Assembly (NCBI GenBank): GCA_934725835.1 | Contig: CAKVCR010000165.1 | Location: forward strand, 1 to 6,487 | Origin: an uncultured Odoribacter sp. | Lineage (GTDB): Bacteria; Bacteroidota; Bacteroidia; Bacteroidales; Marinifilaceae | Reading direction: 5' to 3' | DNA: 6,487 bases | Shown: positions 1 through 5,438 of the stretch, piece by piece | How positions within the stretch are numbered: position 1 is the first letter of the stretch | How the letters are laid out: every line of letters begins with the position of its first letter | Made by a program: the position numbers and the translations under genes | Notes under the pieces: generated by a model | Seen by the model: the letters and a program-made list of their open reading frames with translations, nothing else | What the model was told of the DNA's origin: nothing | The model's database searches: none

Positions 1-755
1 ATGGGAACAGAAGGACTTCAAGATCGTTACATCAATCCGTACACGGATTTCGGCTTCAAATTGCTGTTCGGGACCGACATGAACAAGGATTTGCTAGTCA
101 GTTTTCTGAATGCCTTGTTGTTTGGCAAGGAGGAGATAAAGAAGGTCAACTATCTGAACACGGAGCACCTGGGGACACAGGAGTACGACCGCCGTGCCGT
201 TTTTGATGTCTATTGCGAGAACGAAAAAGGGGAGAAGATACTGGTTGAGATGCAACGGGGTGAACAGCAGTTTTTCAAGGACCGCAGCGTGTACTATGCG
301 ACCTTCCCGATACGCGAGCAGGCCCCTCGGGGCGAGTGGAACTATGAGCTGAAAGGGGTGTATGTAATCGGCATCCTCAACTTTATATTCCAGGACGGAG
401 ATACGGATTGTTTCCATCATCAGGTGAAGCTGGTAGACCTGCATACGCACGAAGTGTTCTATGACAAGCTCACCTTTATCTACCTGGAGATGCCCAAGTT
501 CAACAAGTCGGAATCGGAGTTGGAGAGTATGTTCGACAAGTGGATGTTCGTGCTTCGGAATCTGTCCGGTCTTCTGGAACGTCCCCGTGCTTTGCAGGAG
601 CGAATCTTCGAGCGTCTTTTCAAAGCAGCAGAGATAGCGGCCTTTACACCTCTGCGTCGCAGTGAGTACTGGGAAAGCCTGAAGAACTACCGAGACTGGA
701 AAAATGTTCTGGACACCAATATGCGGAAGAGCTATGTAAGAGGGCGAGAAGAGGG
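1..755 (+). repeat. Long direct repeat, unit 1 of 3
   Basis: These 755 bases recur, identical as far as I can read, at 989-1743 and 1898-2652. They encode the start and whole nuclease domain of each Rpn copy. The repeat stops at the third base of codon 252, inside the tetrapeptide repeat region. Identity even at silent sites means recent duplication or ongoing gene conversion. Confidence 0.92.
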
Positions 756-963
756 TTTGAAAAAAGGACTGGAAAAAGGTCGTGAGGAAGGCTTGGAAAA
801 AGGTCGAGAGGAAGGTTTAGTGCAAGGTATGGAGCAAGGTTTGGAAAAAGGTCGTGAACAAGCAGCCGTAGATATGGCGAGACGGATGAAATCCAAGGGT
901 TATTCGGCAGAAGATATTGTGGAGATGACCGGCTTGTCTTTGGGCTGCATCCGGGAATTATAA
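1..963 (+). CDS. Rpn-family PD-(D/E)XK nuclease, array copy 1 (10 tetrapeptide repeats)
   Basis: This 320-aa protein is likely a cytoplasmic DNA nuclease of the recombination-promoting nuclease / putative transposase family (PDDEXK_2 type). The N terminus has the family opening INPYTDFGFKLLFG (11-24), with D16 and K20. The nuclease core is readable as D69 followed by E83-M84-Q85, the E-x-Q variant of the PD-(D/E)XK motif. A conserved aromatic stretch follows (YYATFPIREQ, 98-107). Residues 248-287 are ten four-residue units with Gly every fourth position (248 to 284), rich in Glu, Lys, Arg and Leu, predicted to form a charged helix. The tail (288-320) resembles a helix-turn-helix segment seen at the end of many Rpn proteins. 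The ATG is the first base of the window but aligns exactly with the starts of copies 2 and 3, so the gene is complete; its promoter lies outside. Known relatives promote RecA-independent recombination, and some act in phage defence. Activity here is inferred, not shown. Confidence 0.9.
   Translation: MGTEGLQDRYINPYTDFGFKLLFGTDMNKDLLVSFLNALLFGKEEIKKVNYLNTEHLGTQEYDRRAVFDVYCENEKGEKILVEMQRGEQQFFKDRSVYYATFPIREQAPRGEWNYELKGVYVIGILNFIFQDGDTDCFHHQVKLVDLHTHEVFYDKLTFIYLEMPKFNKSESELESMFDKWMFVLRNLSGLLERPRALQERIFERLFKAAEIAAFTPLRRSEYWESLKNYRDWKNVLDTNMRKSYVRGREEGLKKGLEKGREEGLEKGREEGLVQGMEQGLEKGREQAAVDMARRMKSKGYSAEDIVEMTGLSLGCIREL
742..861 (+). repeat. 12-bp coding tandem repeat, 10 units (copy 1)
   Basis: There are ten imperfect 12-bp units, each starting with a Gly codon and encoding G-x-x-x. 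Units alternate between Arg-Glu-Glu and Leu-Glu-Lys types. Several are identical or differ at one base, so slippage or unequal recombination could change the number without shifting frame. Confidence 0.9.
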
Positions 964-988
964 TATAGCTAACAAACAGATAAATACA
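964..988 (+). promoter_or_regulatory. Spacer and translation leader between Rpn copies 1 and 2
   Basis: This 25-bp spacer ends in the A-rich stretch GCTAACAAACAGATAAATAC, one base before the ATG. It has no Shine-Dalgarno match; A-rich leaders like this are typical of Bacteroidota translation starts. It is too short for a promoter and terminator together, which supports one message across the copies. Confidence 0.6.
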
Positions 989-1743
989 ATGGGAACAGAA
1001 GGACTTCAAGATCGTTACATCAATCCGTACACGGATTTCGGCTTCAAATTGCTGTTCGGGACCGACATGAACAAGGATTTGCTAGTCAGTTTTCTGAATG
1101 CCTTGTTGTTTGGCAAGGAGGAGATAAAGAAGGTCAACTATCTGAACACGGAGCACCTGGGGACACAGGAGTACGACCGCCGTGCCGTTTTTGATGTCTA
1201 TTGCGAGAACGAAAAAGGGGAGAAGATACTGGTTGAGATGCAACGGGGTGAACAGCAGTTTTTCAAGGACCGCAGCGTGTACTATGCGACCTTCCCGATA
1301 CGCGAGCAGGCCCCTCGGGGCGAGTGGAACTATGAGCTGAAAGGGGTGTATGTAATCGGCATCCTCAACTTTATATTCCAGGACGGAGATACGGATTGTT
1401 TCCATCATCAGGTGAAGCTGGTAGACCTGCATACGCACGAAGTGTTCTATGACAAGCTCACCTTTATCTACCTGGAGATGCCCAAGTTCAACAAGTCGGA
1501 ATCGGAGTTGGAGAGTATGTTCGACAAGTGGATGTTCGTGCTTCGGAATCTGTCCGGTCTTCTGGAACGTCCCCGTGCTTTGCAGGAGCGAATCTTCGAG
1601 CGTCTTTTCAAAGCAGCAGAGATAGCGGCCTTTACACCTCTGCGTCGCAGTGAGTACTGGGAAAGCCTGAAGAACTACCGAGACTGGAAAAATGTTCTGG
1701 ACACCAATATGCGGAAGAGCTATGTAAGAGGGCGAGAAGAGGG
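989..1743 (+). repeat. Long direct repeat, unit 2 of 3
   Basis: This is the second occurrence of the 755-base repeat. It diverges from units 1 and 3 at base 1744 (G instead of T). The start-to-start distance from unit 1 is 988 bp and to unit 3 is 909 bp; the difference comes from repeat number and a 5-bp spacer change. Confidence 0.92.
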
Positions 1744-1867
1744 GCGAGAAGAAGGTTGGGAACAGGCGTCTCTCGCCATGGCGAGACGGATGAAATCCAA
1801 GGGTTATTCTGCTGAAGATATCGTGGAGATGACCGGTTTGTCTTTGGGCTGCATCCGGGAATTATAA
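989..1867 (+). CDS. Rpn-family PD-(D/E)XK nuclease, array copy 2 (3 tetrapeptide repeats)
   Basis: This second copy encodes 292 aa. Residues 1-251 are identical to copy 1, including the putative active-site residues D69, E83 and Q85, and the DNA appears identical for the first 755 bases. The whole 28-residue length difference is seven fewer tetrapeptide units. Only three remain (248-259), and the third is GWEQ, with Trp where the other copies have Arg or Leu. The sequence after the repeats is also distinctive: ASLA replaces AAVD just before the shared MARRMKSKG. The last residues, LGCIREL, match copy 1 rather than copy 3. The gene starts 25 bp after copy 1 behind an A-rich leader with no Shine-Dalgarno sequence, which is normal for Bacteroidota, so co-transcription with copy 1 is likely. 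The short helix may alter dimerisation or inhibition relative to the other copies (inference). Confidence 0.9.
   Translation: MGTEGLQDRYINPYTDFGFKLLFGTDMNKDLLVSFLNALLFGKEEIKKVNYLNTEHLGTQEYDRRAVFDVYCENEKGEKILVEMQRGEQQFFKDRSVYYATFPIREQAPRGEWNYELKGVYVIGILNFIFQDGDTDCFHHQVKLVDLHTHEVFYDKLTFIYLEMPKFNKSESELESMFDKWMFVLRNLSGLLERPRALQERIFERLFKAAEIAAFTPLRRSEYWESLKNYRDWKNVLDTNMRKSYVRGREEGREEGWEQASLAMARRMKSKGYSAEDIVEMTGLSLGCIREL
1730..1765 (+). repeat. 12-bp coding tandem repeat, 3 units (copy 2)
   Basis: There are three 12-bp units at the position of the ten in copy 1. The first two differ at two bases, both silent (GGG CGA GAA GAG/A type). The third begins GGT TGG, giving the only Trp in any of the repeat regions. 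Confidence 0.88.
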
Positions 1868-1897
1868 TATAGAATAGCTAACAAACAGATAAATACG
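1868..1897 (+). promoter_or_regulatory. Spacer and translation leader between Rpn copies 2 and 3
   Basis: This 30-bp spacer is the same as the first one except for five extra bases (GAATA, next to a similar ATA) and the last base, G instead of A. The shared leader shows that the duplicated unit includes sequence upstream of the ATG. Confidence 0.6.
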
Positions 1898-2652
1898 ATG
1901 GGAACAGAAGGACTTCAAGATCGTTACATCAATCCGTACACGGATTTCGGCTTCAAATTGCTGTTCGGGACCGACATGAACAAGGATTTGCTAGTCAGTT
2001 TTCTGAATGCCTTGTTGTTTGGCAAGGAGGAGATAAAGAAGGTCAACTATCTGAACACGGAGCACCTGGGGACACAGGAGTACGACCGCCGTGCCGTTTT
2101 TGATGTCTATTGCGAGAACGAAAAAGGGGAGAAGATACTGGTTGAGATGCAACGGGGTGAACAGCAGTTTTTCAAGGACCGCAGCGTGTACTATGCGACC
2201 TTCCCGATACGCGAGCAGGCCCCTCGGGGCGAGTGGAACTATGAGCTGAAAGGGGTGTATGTAATCGGCATCCTCAACTTTATATTCCAGGACGGAGATA
2301 CGGATTGTTTCCATCATCAGGTGAAGCTGGTAGACCTGCATACGCACGAAGTGTTCTATGACAAGCTCACCTTTATCTACCTGGAGATGCCCAAGTTCAA
2401 CAAGTCGGAATCGGAGTTGGAGAGTATGTTCGACAAGTGGATGTTCGTGCTTCGGAATCTGTCCGGTCTTCTGGAACGTCCCCGTGCTTTGCAGGAGCGA
2501 ATCTTCGAGCGTCTTTTCAAAGCAGCAGAGATAGCGGCCTTTACACCTCTGCGTCGCAGTGAGTACTGGGAAAGCCTGAAGAACTACCGAGACTGGAAAA
2601 ATGTTCTGGACACCAATATGCGGAAGAGCTATGTAAGAGGGCGAGAAGAGGG
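1898..2652 (+). repeat. Long direct repeat, unit 3 of 3
   Basis: This is the third occurrence of the 755-base repeat. Against unit 1 the match continues to base 2670 (copy 1 base 773), because both have GLKK as their second tetrapeptide unit. Confidence 0.92.
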
Positions 2653-2836
2653 TTTGAAAAAAGGACTGGAGCAGGGTTTGGAGCAAGGTCTGGAGAGAGG
2701 TCGTGAGGAAGGCTTGGAAAAAGGTCGTGAGCAAGCAGCCGTAGATATGGCGAGACGGATGAAATCCAAGGGTTATTCAGCAGAAGATATCGTGGAGATG
2801 ACCGGTTTGTCTTTGGACAGCATCCGAGGACTGTAA
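1898..2836 (+). CDS. Rpn-family PD-(D/E)XK nuclease, array copy 3 (8 tetrapeptide repeats)
   Basis: This third copy encodes 312 aa. The nuclease part is identical to copies 1 and 2 (D69, E83, Q85 present). At the DNA level the identity with copy 1 runs 18 bases further than that with copy 2, to base 2670. It carries eight tetrapeptide units (residues 248-279), including several ending in Gln or Arg (GLEQ twice, GLER) in an order unlike copy 1. The tail begins AAVDMARRMKSKG as in copy 1 but ends LDSIRGL, so it has its own C terminus. It starts 30 bp after copy 2 behind nearly the same A-rich leader. No fourth copy follows: the sequence after the stop at 2836 is unrelated to the spacers. It therefore looks like the downstream end of the array, and its 3' flank may be the ancestral one. 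The family assignment is firm; nuclease, recombination or anti-phage activity is inferred from relatives. Confidence 0.9.
   Translation: MGTEGLQDRYINPYTDFGFKLLFGTDMNKDLLVSFLNALLFGKEEIKKVNYLNTEHLGTQEYDRRAVFDVYCENEKGEKILVEMQRGEQQFFKDRSVYYATFPIREQAPRGEWNYELKGVYVIGILNFIFQDGDTDCFHHQVKLVDLHTHEVFYDKLTFIYLEMPKFNKSESELESMFDKWMFVLRNLSGLLERPRALQERIFERLFKAAEIAAFTPLRRSEYWESLKNYRDWKNVLDTNMRKSYVRGREEGLKKGLEQGLEQGLERGREEGLEKGREQAAVDMARRMKSKGYSAEDIVEMTGLSLDSIRGL
2639..2734 (+). repeat. 12-bp coding tandem repeat, 8 units (copy 3)
   Basis: There are eight 12-bp units. The first two match copy 1, the middle three (Gln/Arg-ending) have no exact counterpart there, and units 6 and 7 match copy 1 units 4 and 5 base for base. 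This is a patchwork relation rather than a simple gain or loss at one end. Confidence 0.88.
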
Positions 2837-2870
2837 AAGCATACGTTTTGTGATTTGGTGTGTAAATGAT

Positions 2871-2929
2871 TGTTAAGCAAAATGTGGACTGCGGAGGGCT
2901 TAACATAAGAGTGTATTTTTTTTTTTTTT
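2871..2929 (+). terminator. Possible weak terminator after the Rpn array
   Basis: TGTTAAGC (2871-2878) pairs perfectly with GCTTAACA (2898-2905) around a 19-nt loop. A run of 14 T follows at 2916-2929. The large loop, short stem and 10-nt gap before the T-run make this a poor intrinsic terminator, but it sits where the end of the Rpn message is expected. Confidence 0.35.
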
Positions 2930-2961
2930 AAGCACAAAGGGCAAAAAAACATTCAAAATAG

Positions 2962-2992
2962 TTTGGTGTTTTAACTTTTTGTTTTACTTTTG
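2962..2992 (+). promoter_or_regulatory. Bacteroidota sigma-70-type promoter of the fimbrial genes
   Basis: TTTG at 2962-2965 and TACTTTTG at 2985-2992 match the Bacteroides -33 (TTTG) and -7 (TAnnTTTG) consensus exactly, with 19 nt between them. Transcription would start near 2997-3000, leaving a leader of about 30 nt before the ATG at 3032. The good match and position make this the likely promoter of the DUF3575 and DUF5119 genes. Confidence 0.75.
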
Positions 2993-3031
2993 TACCATAT
3001 TCATTGGTTGAACGAGTAAAACGATATATGT

Positions 3032-4312
3032 ATGAAAATTTGGGTAGTATCAGCATTGATGCTGTTTGGGTGTGTACACTCATTCGGGCAGGAGAGCCGG
3101 AAAGAGGTCTGTATAGGATTTCCGGTCGGCAATTCGACACTGAATACGGCTTATGGTGACAATTCCGTGAGGCTGTCGGAGGTGGTGTCATTCCTGGAAA
3201 GTGTAATGAGGGACAGTACGCTTGAGCTGGTGGAAGTGTCTTTCGGTGGCTCTGCCTCGCCAGAGGGTAGTTTTGCAATCAATAAAAAATTGGCAAAAGA
3301 ACGTCGTAATGCATTGGAACGTTATATCCGCGGACGTGTGTCTCTTCCGGACAGCATTGTCTCCTACGCTGACGGTTTTATCGCTTGGGAGCGTCTTGCG
3401 GAATTGGTGGAGATGTCGAACATGCCACACAAGGAGGAGGCAGTGGATGTGCTGCGAAATATTCCGGAGTTTACTTATAAAAAAGGAGTACTGGTGGATA
3501 GCCGTAAAAAGCACTTGATGGAGTTGCAGTATGGACGGACCTGGAAATATATGCACAAAAACTTCTTCGGTCTGGTCAGAAATGCCAGCGTTATCCTTGT
3601 GACGATTCGTCAGAAGGAGGAGGAGATACCTGTGGTAGAGGAAGAGCCGGTGGTGACGCCTCCTGTTCCGGAGCCTGTCGACACGGTGGCTGTCGAGGAA
3701 GTGCCTGTAGTACCCGATACTCCTATTGCGCCCGTTGTGAAGAAACCGTTCTATATGGGAATCAAGACCAATATGCTCTATGATGTGCTGGCAGTTCCCA
3801 ATATCGGAGTGGAATTCTATTTAGGCAAGAACTGGTCGGCAGTCGGCAACTGGATGTACGGCTGGTGGAACAAGAACAGCAGCCATCACTACTGGCGCAT
3901 CTATGGCGGTGACATCGCTATCCGCAAATGGTTTGGCAAAAAGGCCGAGGAGAAACCGCTTACCGGTCATCACTTAGGATTGTACGGACAGGCGTTTACG
4001 TACGACTTTGAGTGGGGCGGAAAGGGTTACATGGGTGGTAAGCCCGGAGGAACGCTTTGGGAAAAGACCAACTACGCTGCCGGCGTGGAATACGGTTACT
4101 CGCTTCCGATTGCACACAGGTTGAATATTGACTTTACTCTTGGTGTGGGTTACTGGGGTGGAAGGTATTACAAATACGAGCCTATGGACGGGCATTATAT
4201 ATGGCAGGCCACCAAGAACCGCCGTTGGTTCGGACCGACGAAGGCGGAGACCTCTCTGGTGTGGCTTCTCGGAAGAGGTAACAGCAACAACAAGAAAGGA
4301 GGCGTAAAATGA
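3032..4312 (+). CDS. OmpA-like / DUF3575 fimbrial-locus envelope protein
   Basis: This 426-aa exported protein has three parts. Residues 1-19 are a signal peptide; the likely cut is S-F-G before Q20. About 30-115 is an OmpA-like fold, seen in the G-x-S-x-SPEGS (73-80), N84, L87 and R91 pattern, with a following helical segment to about 195. A low-complexity Pro/Val/Glu linker covers about 197-238. Residues 240-415 match DUF3575, with landmarks NMLYD (247-251), PNIGVEF (256-262), YWRIYGGDIAIRKW (287-300), YDFEWGG (324-330) and GPTKAETSLVW (401-411). The aromatic, alternating pattern there suggests an outer-membrane beta-barrel. DUF3575 proteins are often encoded first in Bacteroidales fimbrillin loci, so a role in fimbrial anchoring or assembly is likely but unproven. 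The position matching the peptidoglycan-binding Asp of OmpA is S76, so classical DAP binding may be lost. The start fits the promoter leader and signal peptide. Confidence 0.85.
   Translation: MKIWVVSALMLFGCVHSFGQESRKEVCIGFPVGNSTLNTAYGDNSVRLSEVVSFLESVMRDSTLELVEVSFGGSASPEGSFAINKKLAKERRNALERYIRGRVSLPDSIVSYADGFIAWERLAELVEMSNMPHKEEAVDVLRNIPEFTYKKGVLVDSRKKHLMELQYGRTWKYMHKNFFGLVRNASVILVTIRQKEEEIPVVEEEPVVTPPVPEPVDTVAVEEVPVVPDTPIAPVVKKPFYMGIKTNMLYDVLAVPNIGVEFYLGKNWSAVGNWMYGWWNKNSSHHYWRIYGGDIAIRKWFGKKAEEKPLTGHHLGLYGQAFTYDFEWGGKGYMGGKPGGTLWEKTNYAAGVEYGYSLPIAHRLNIDFTLGVGYWGGRYYKYEPMDGHYIWQATKNRRWFGPTKAETSLVWLLGRGNSNNKKGGVK
4296..4302 (+). promoter_or_regulatory. Strong Shine-Dalgarno at a 4-bp gene overlap
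   Basis: AAGGAGG lies 6 nt before the ATG at 4309, inside the last codons of the DUF3575 gene, and the stop and start overlap as ATGA. This fixes the start of the DUF5119 gene and indicates coupled translation. Such a full Shine-Dalgarno is unusual for Bacteroidota, where most genes, including the others here, lack one. Confidence 0.8.
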
Positions 4313-5382
4313 AAAGGATATACACATTGATAGGATATGTTCCTTTGTTTGCAGGAATGCTTATGCTGCTCTCATCGTGCGAACATAAGGAGTTGTGTTT
4401 CGACCACGATGCGCATGCACCGAAGTATGACTTCCGGGTGGTGGCAACCTACCAGCAGGAGTGGGAGATACCGAGCGGTGAAGGACCGAACTGGAAGGTT
4501 GATAGTGTATGGAATAGAGAGTTTGGATGGCAGGATGACGGAAGTATGCAGTATGACAGCCTGCGTCCGGAAATACCTGAAGGATTGCGTATGCACGATT
4601 TCCCGTTTTCAGGACCGAGCGATATGATTAATATGCCGGCAACGGGCGGCGTGGTGGGATTGCGTCCCGGCAAGCATCACCTGCTGTTCTATAACAACAA
4701 TACGGAATCCATCATTTTTGACGATATGTACTCGGTGGCATCGGCAAAAGCCACCACACGAACCCGTACGCGCTCTACCTATAAAGGTAATCCTTTCAGT
4801 AAGGGCGATCCTAAGGAGCCAACCGTGAATATGCCGGATATGCTGTATGGCAACTATAATGAGGAGTATACTTCCGAGCGCAACGTAGAGGAAGTGGTCA
4901 TGTCTGTGGTCATGCACCCGATGGTGTTCAAATATGTTGTCCGCTACGAGTTCAAGCATGGATTGGAGTATGTGGGATTGGTGCGCGGAGCATTGTCCGG
5001 AATGGCATCCTCAGTGTTGCTGCACAACGGAAGAACATCGTCCGAGGCAGCTACCCTGCTTTTCGACTGTACGACGGAATGGTGGGGTGCTCAGGCAATT
5101 GTCACCACCTTCGGTGTGCCCGACTATCCGAATGAGTATTATGTGCCTACCCGTACTCCTCGCAAGCATGCGTTGAATCTGGAGGTGCGGCTGAAGAACG
5201 GACTTATGAAGAATTTCGATTTCGATGTAACCGACCAAATCGAGAAGCAGCCGCAAGGCGGTGTTATCGTGGTGAAGGGTATAGAGATTTCAGACGAGGA
5301 CGGAGAACAAGGTAGCTCGGGATTCGATATTAAGATTGAAGGTTGGGGTAATTATGAAGATATTGTTATACCGCTGAAATAA
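4309..5382 (+). CDS. DUF5119-like fimbrial lipoprotein (FimB/Mfa2-type role)
   Basis: This 357-aa protein has a lipoprotein signal peptide with lipobox L21-S22-S23-C24, so the mature protein would be lipidated at C24. The mature start CEHKELCFDH (24-33), the block VGLVRGALSGMASSVLLHNG (222-241) and a final beta-rich segment (about 287-355) fit DUF5119, a family usually found beside fimbrillin genes in Bacteroides. By position and type it probably plays the part of FimB/Mfa2 in Porphyromonas: an outer-membrane lipoprotein that anchors or caps the fimbria. That role is inferred from context. An Arg/Thr-rich stretch, TRTRTRS (150-156), could be a protease-sensitive loop. The ATG overlaps the upstream stop by 4 bp behind a strong Shine-Dalgarno, so the two proteins are likely made in matched amounts. 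FimB/Mfa2 proper is an alternative family label; DUF5119 fits better. Confidence 0.82.
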   Translation: MKRIYTLIGYVPLFAGMLMLLSSCEHKELCFDHDAHAPKYDFRVVATYQQEWEIPSGEGPNWKVDSVWNREFGWQDDGSMQYDSLRPEIPEGLRMHDFPFSGPSDMINMPATGGVVGLRPGKHHLLFYNNNTESIIFDDMYSVASAKATTRTRTRSTYKGNPFSKGDPKEPTVNMPDMLYGNYNEEYTSERNVEEVVMSVVMHPMVFKYVVRYEFKHGLEYVGLVRGALSGMASSVLLHNGRTSSEAATLLFDCTTEWWGAQAIVTTFGVPDYPNEYYVPTRTPRKHALNLEVRLKNGLMKNFDFDVTDQIEKQPQGGVIVVKGIEISDEDGEQGSSGFDIKIEGWGNYEDIVIPLK

Positions 5383-5386
5383 TCAG

Positions 5387-5414
5387 TTTGTTTTTATGTT
5401 ATTCAATAATTTTT
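5387..5414 (+). promoter_or_regulatory. Possible weak promoter of the fimbrillin gene
   Basis: TTTG at 5387-5390 and TAATTTTT at 5407-5414 resemble the Bacteroides -33/-7 pair, but the final G is missing and the gap is 16 nt rather than about 19. The very A/T-rich 56-bp gap could instead act mainly as an unstructured translation leader on a longer message. Confidence 0.3.
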
Positions 5415-5438
5415 TTTACTAATTAATTCAATGTTGTT

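Noticed and set aside
1991..2734. A 247-codon open frame on the minus strand under Rpn copy 3
   Set aside because: It is antisense to a clearly conserved coding gene, has no recognisable domain, and its length comes from the 12-bp repeats lacking stops in that frame.
742..2734. Regular short repeats that might suggest a CRISPR array
   Set aside because: The units are 12 bp, contiguous, in frame and coding; there are no unique spacers.
1..2836. Array as an insertion sequence, because the family is often labelled 'transposase'
   Set aside because: I see no terminal inverted repeats or target duplications around any copy. The Rpn/PDDEXK_2 label is by fold similarity, and the units are head-to-tail genes sharing a leader.
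3032..3091. DUF3575 protein as a lipoprotein through C14
   Set aside because: The residues before C14 are L-F-G; Phe at -2 is a poor lipobox, and a signal peptidase I site before Q20 fits better.
5431..5433. Earlier ATG as the fimbrillin start
   Set aside because: It is 8 bases upstream of the true start and out of frame.
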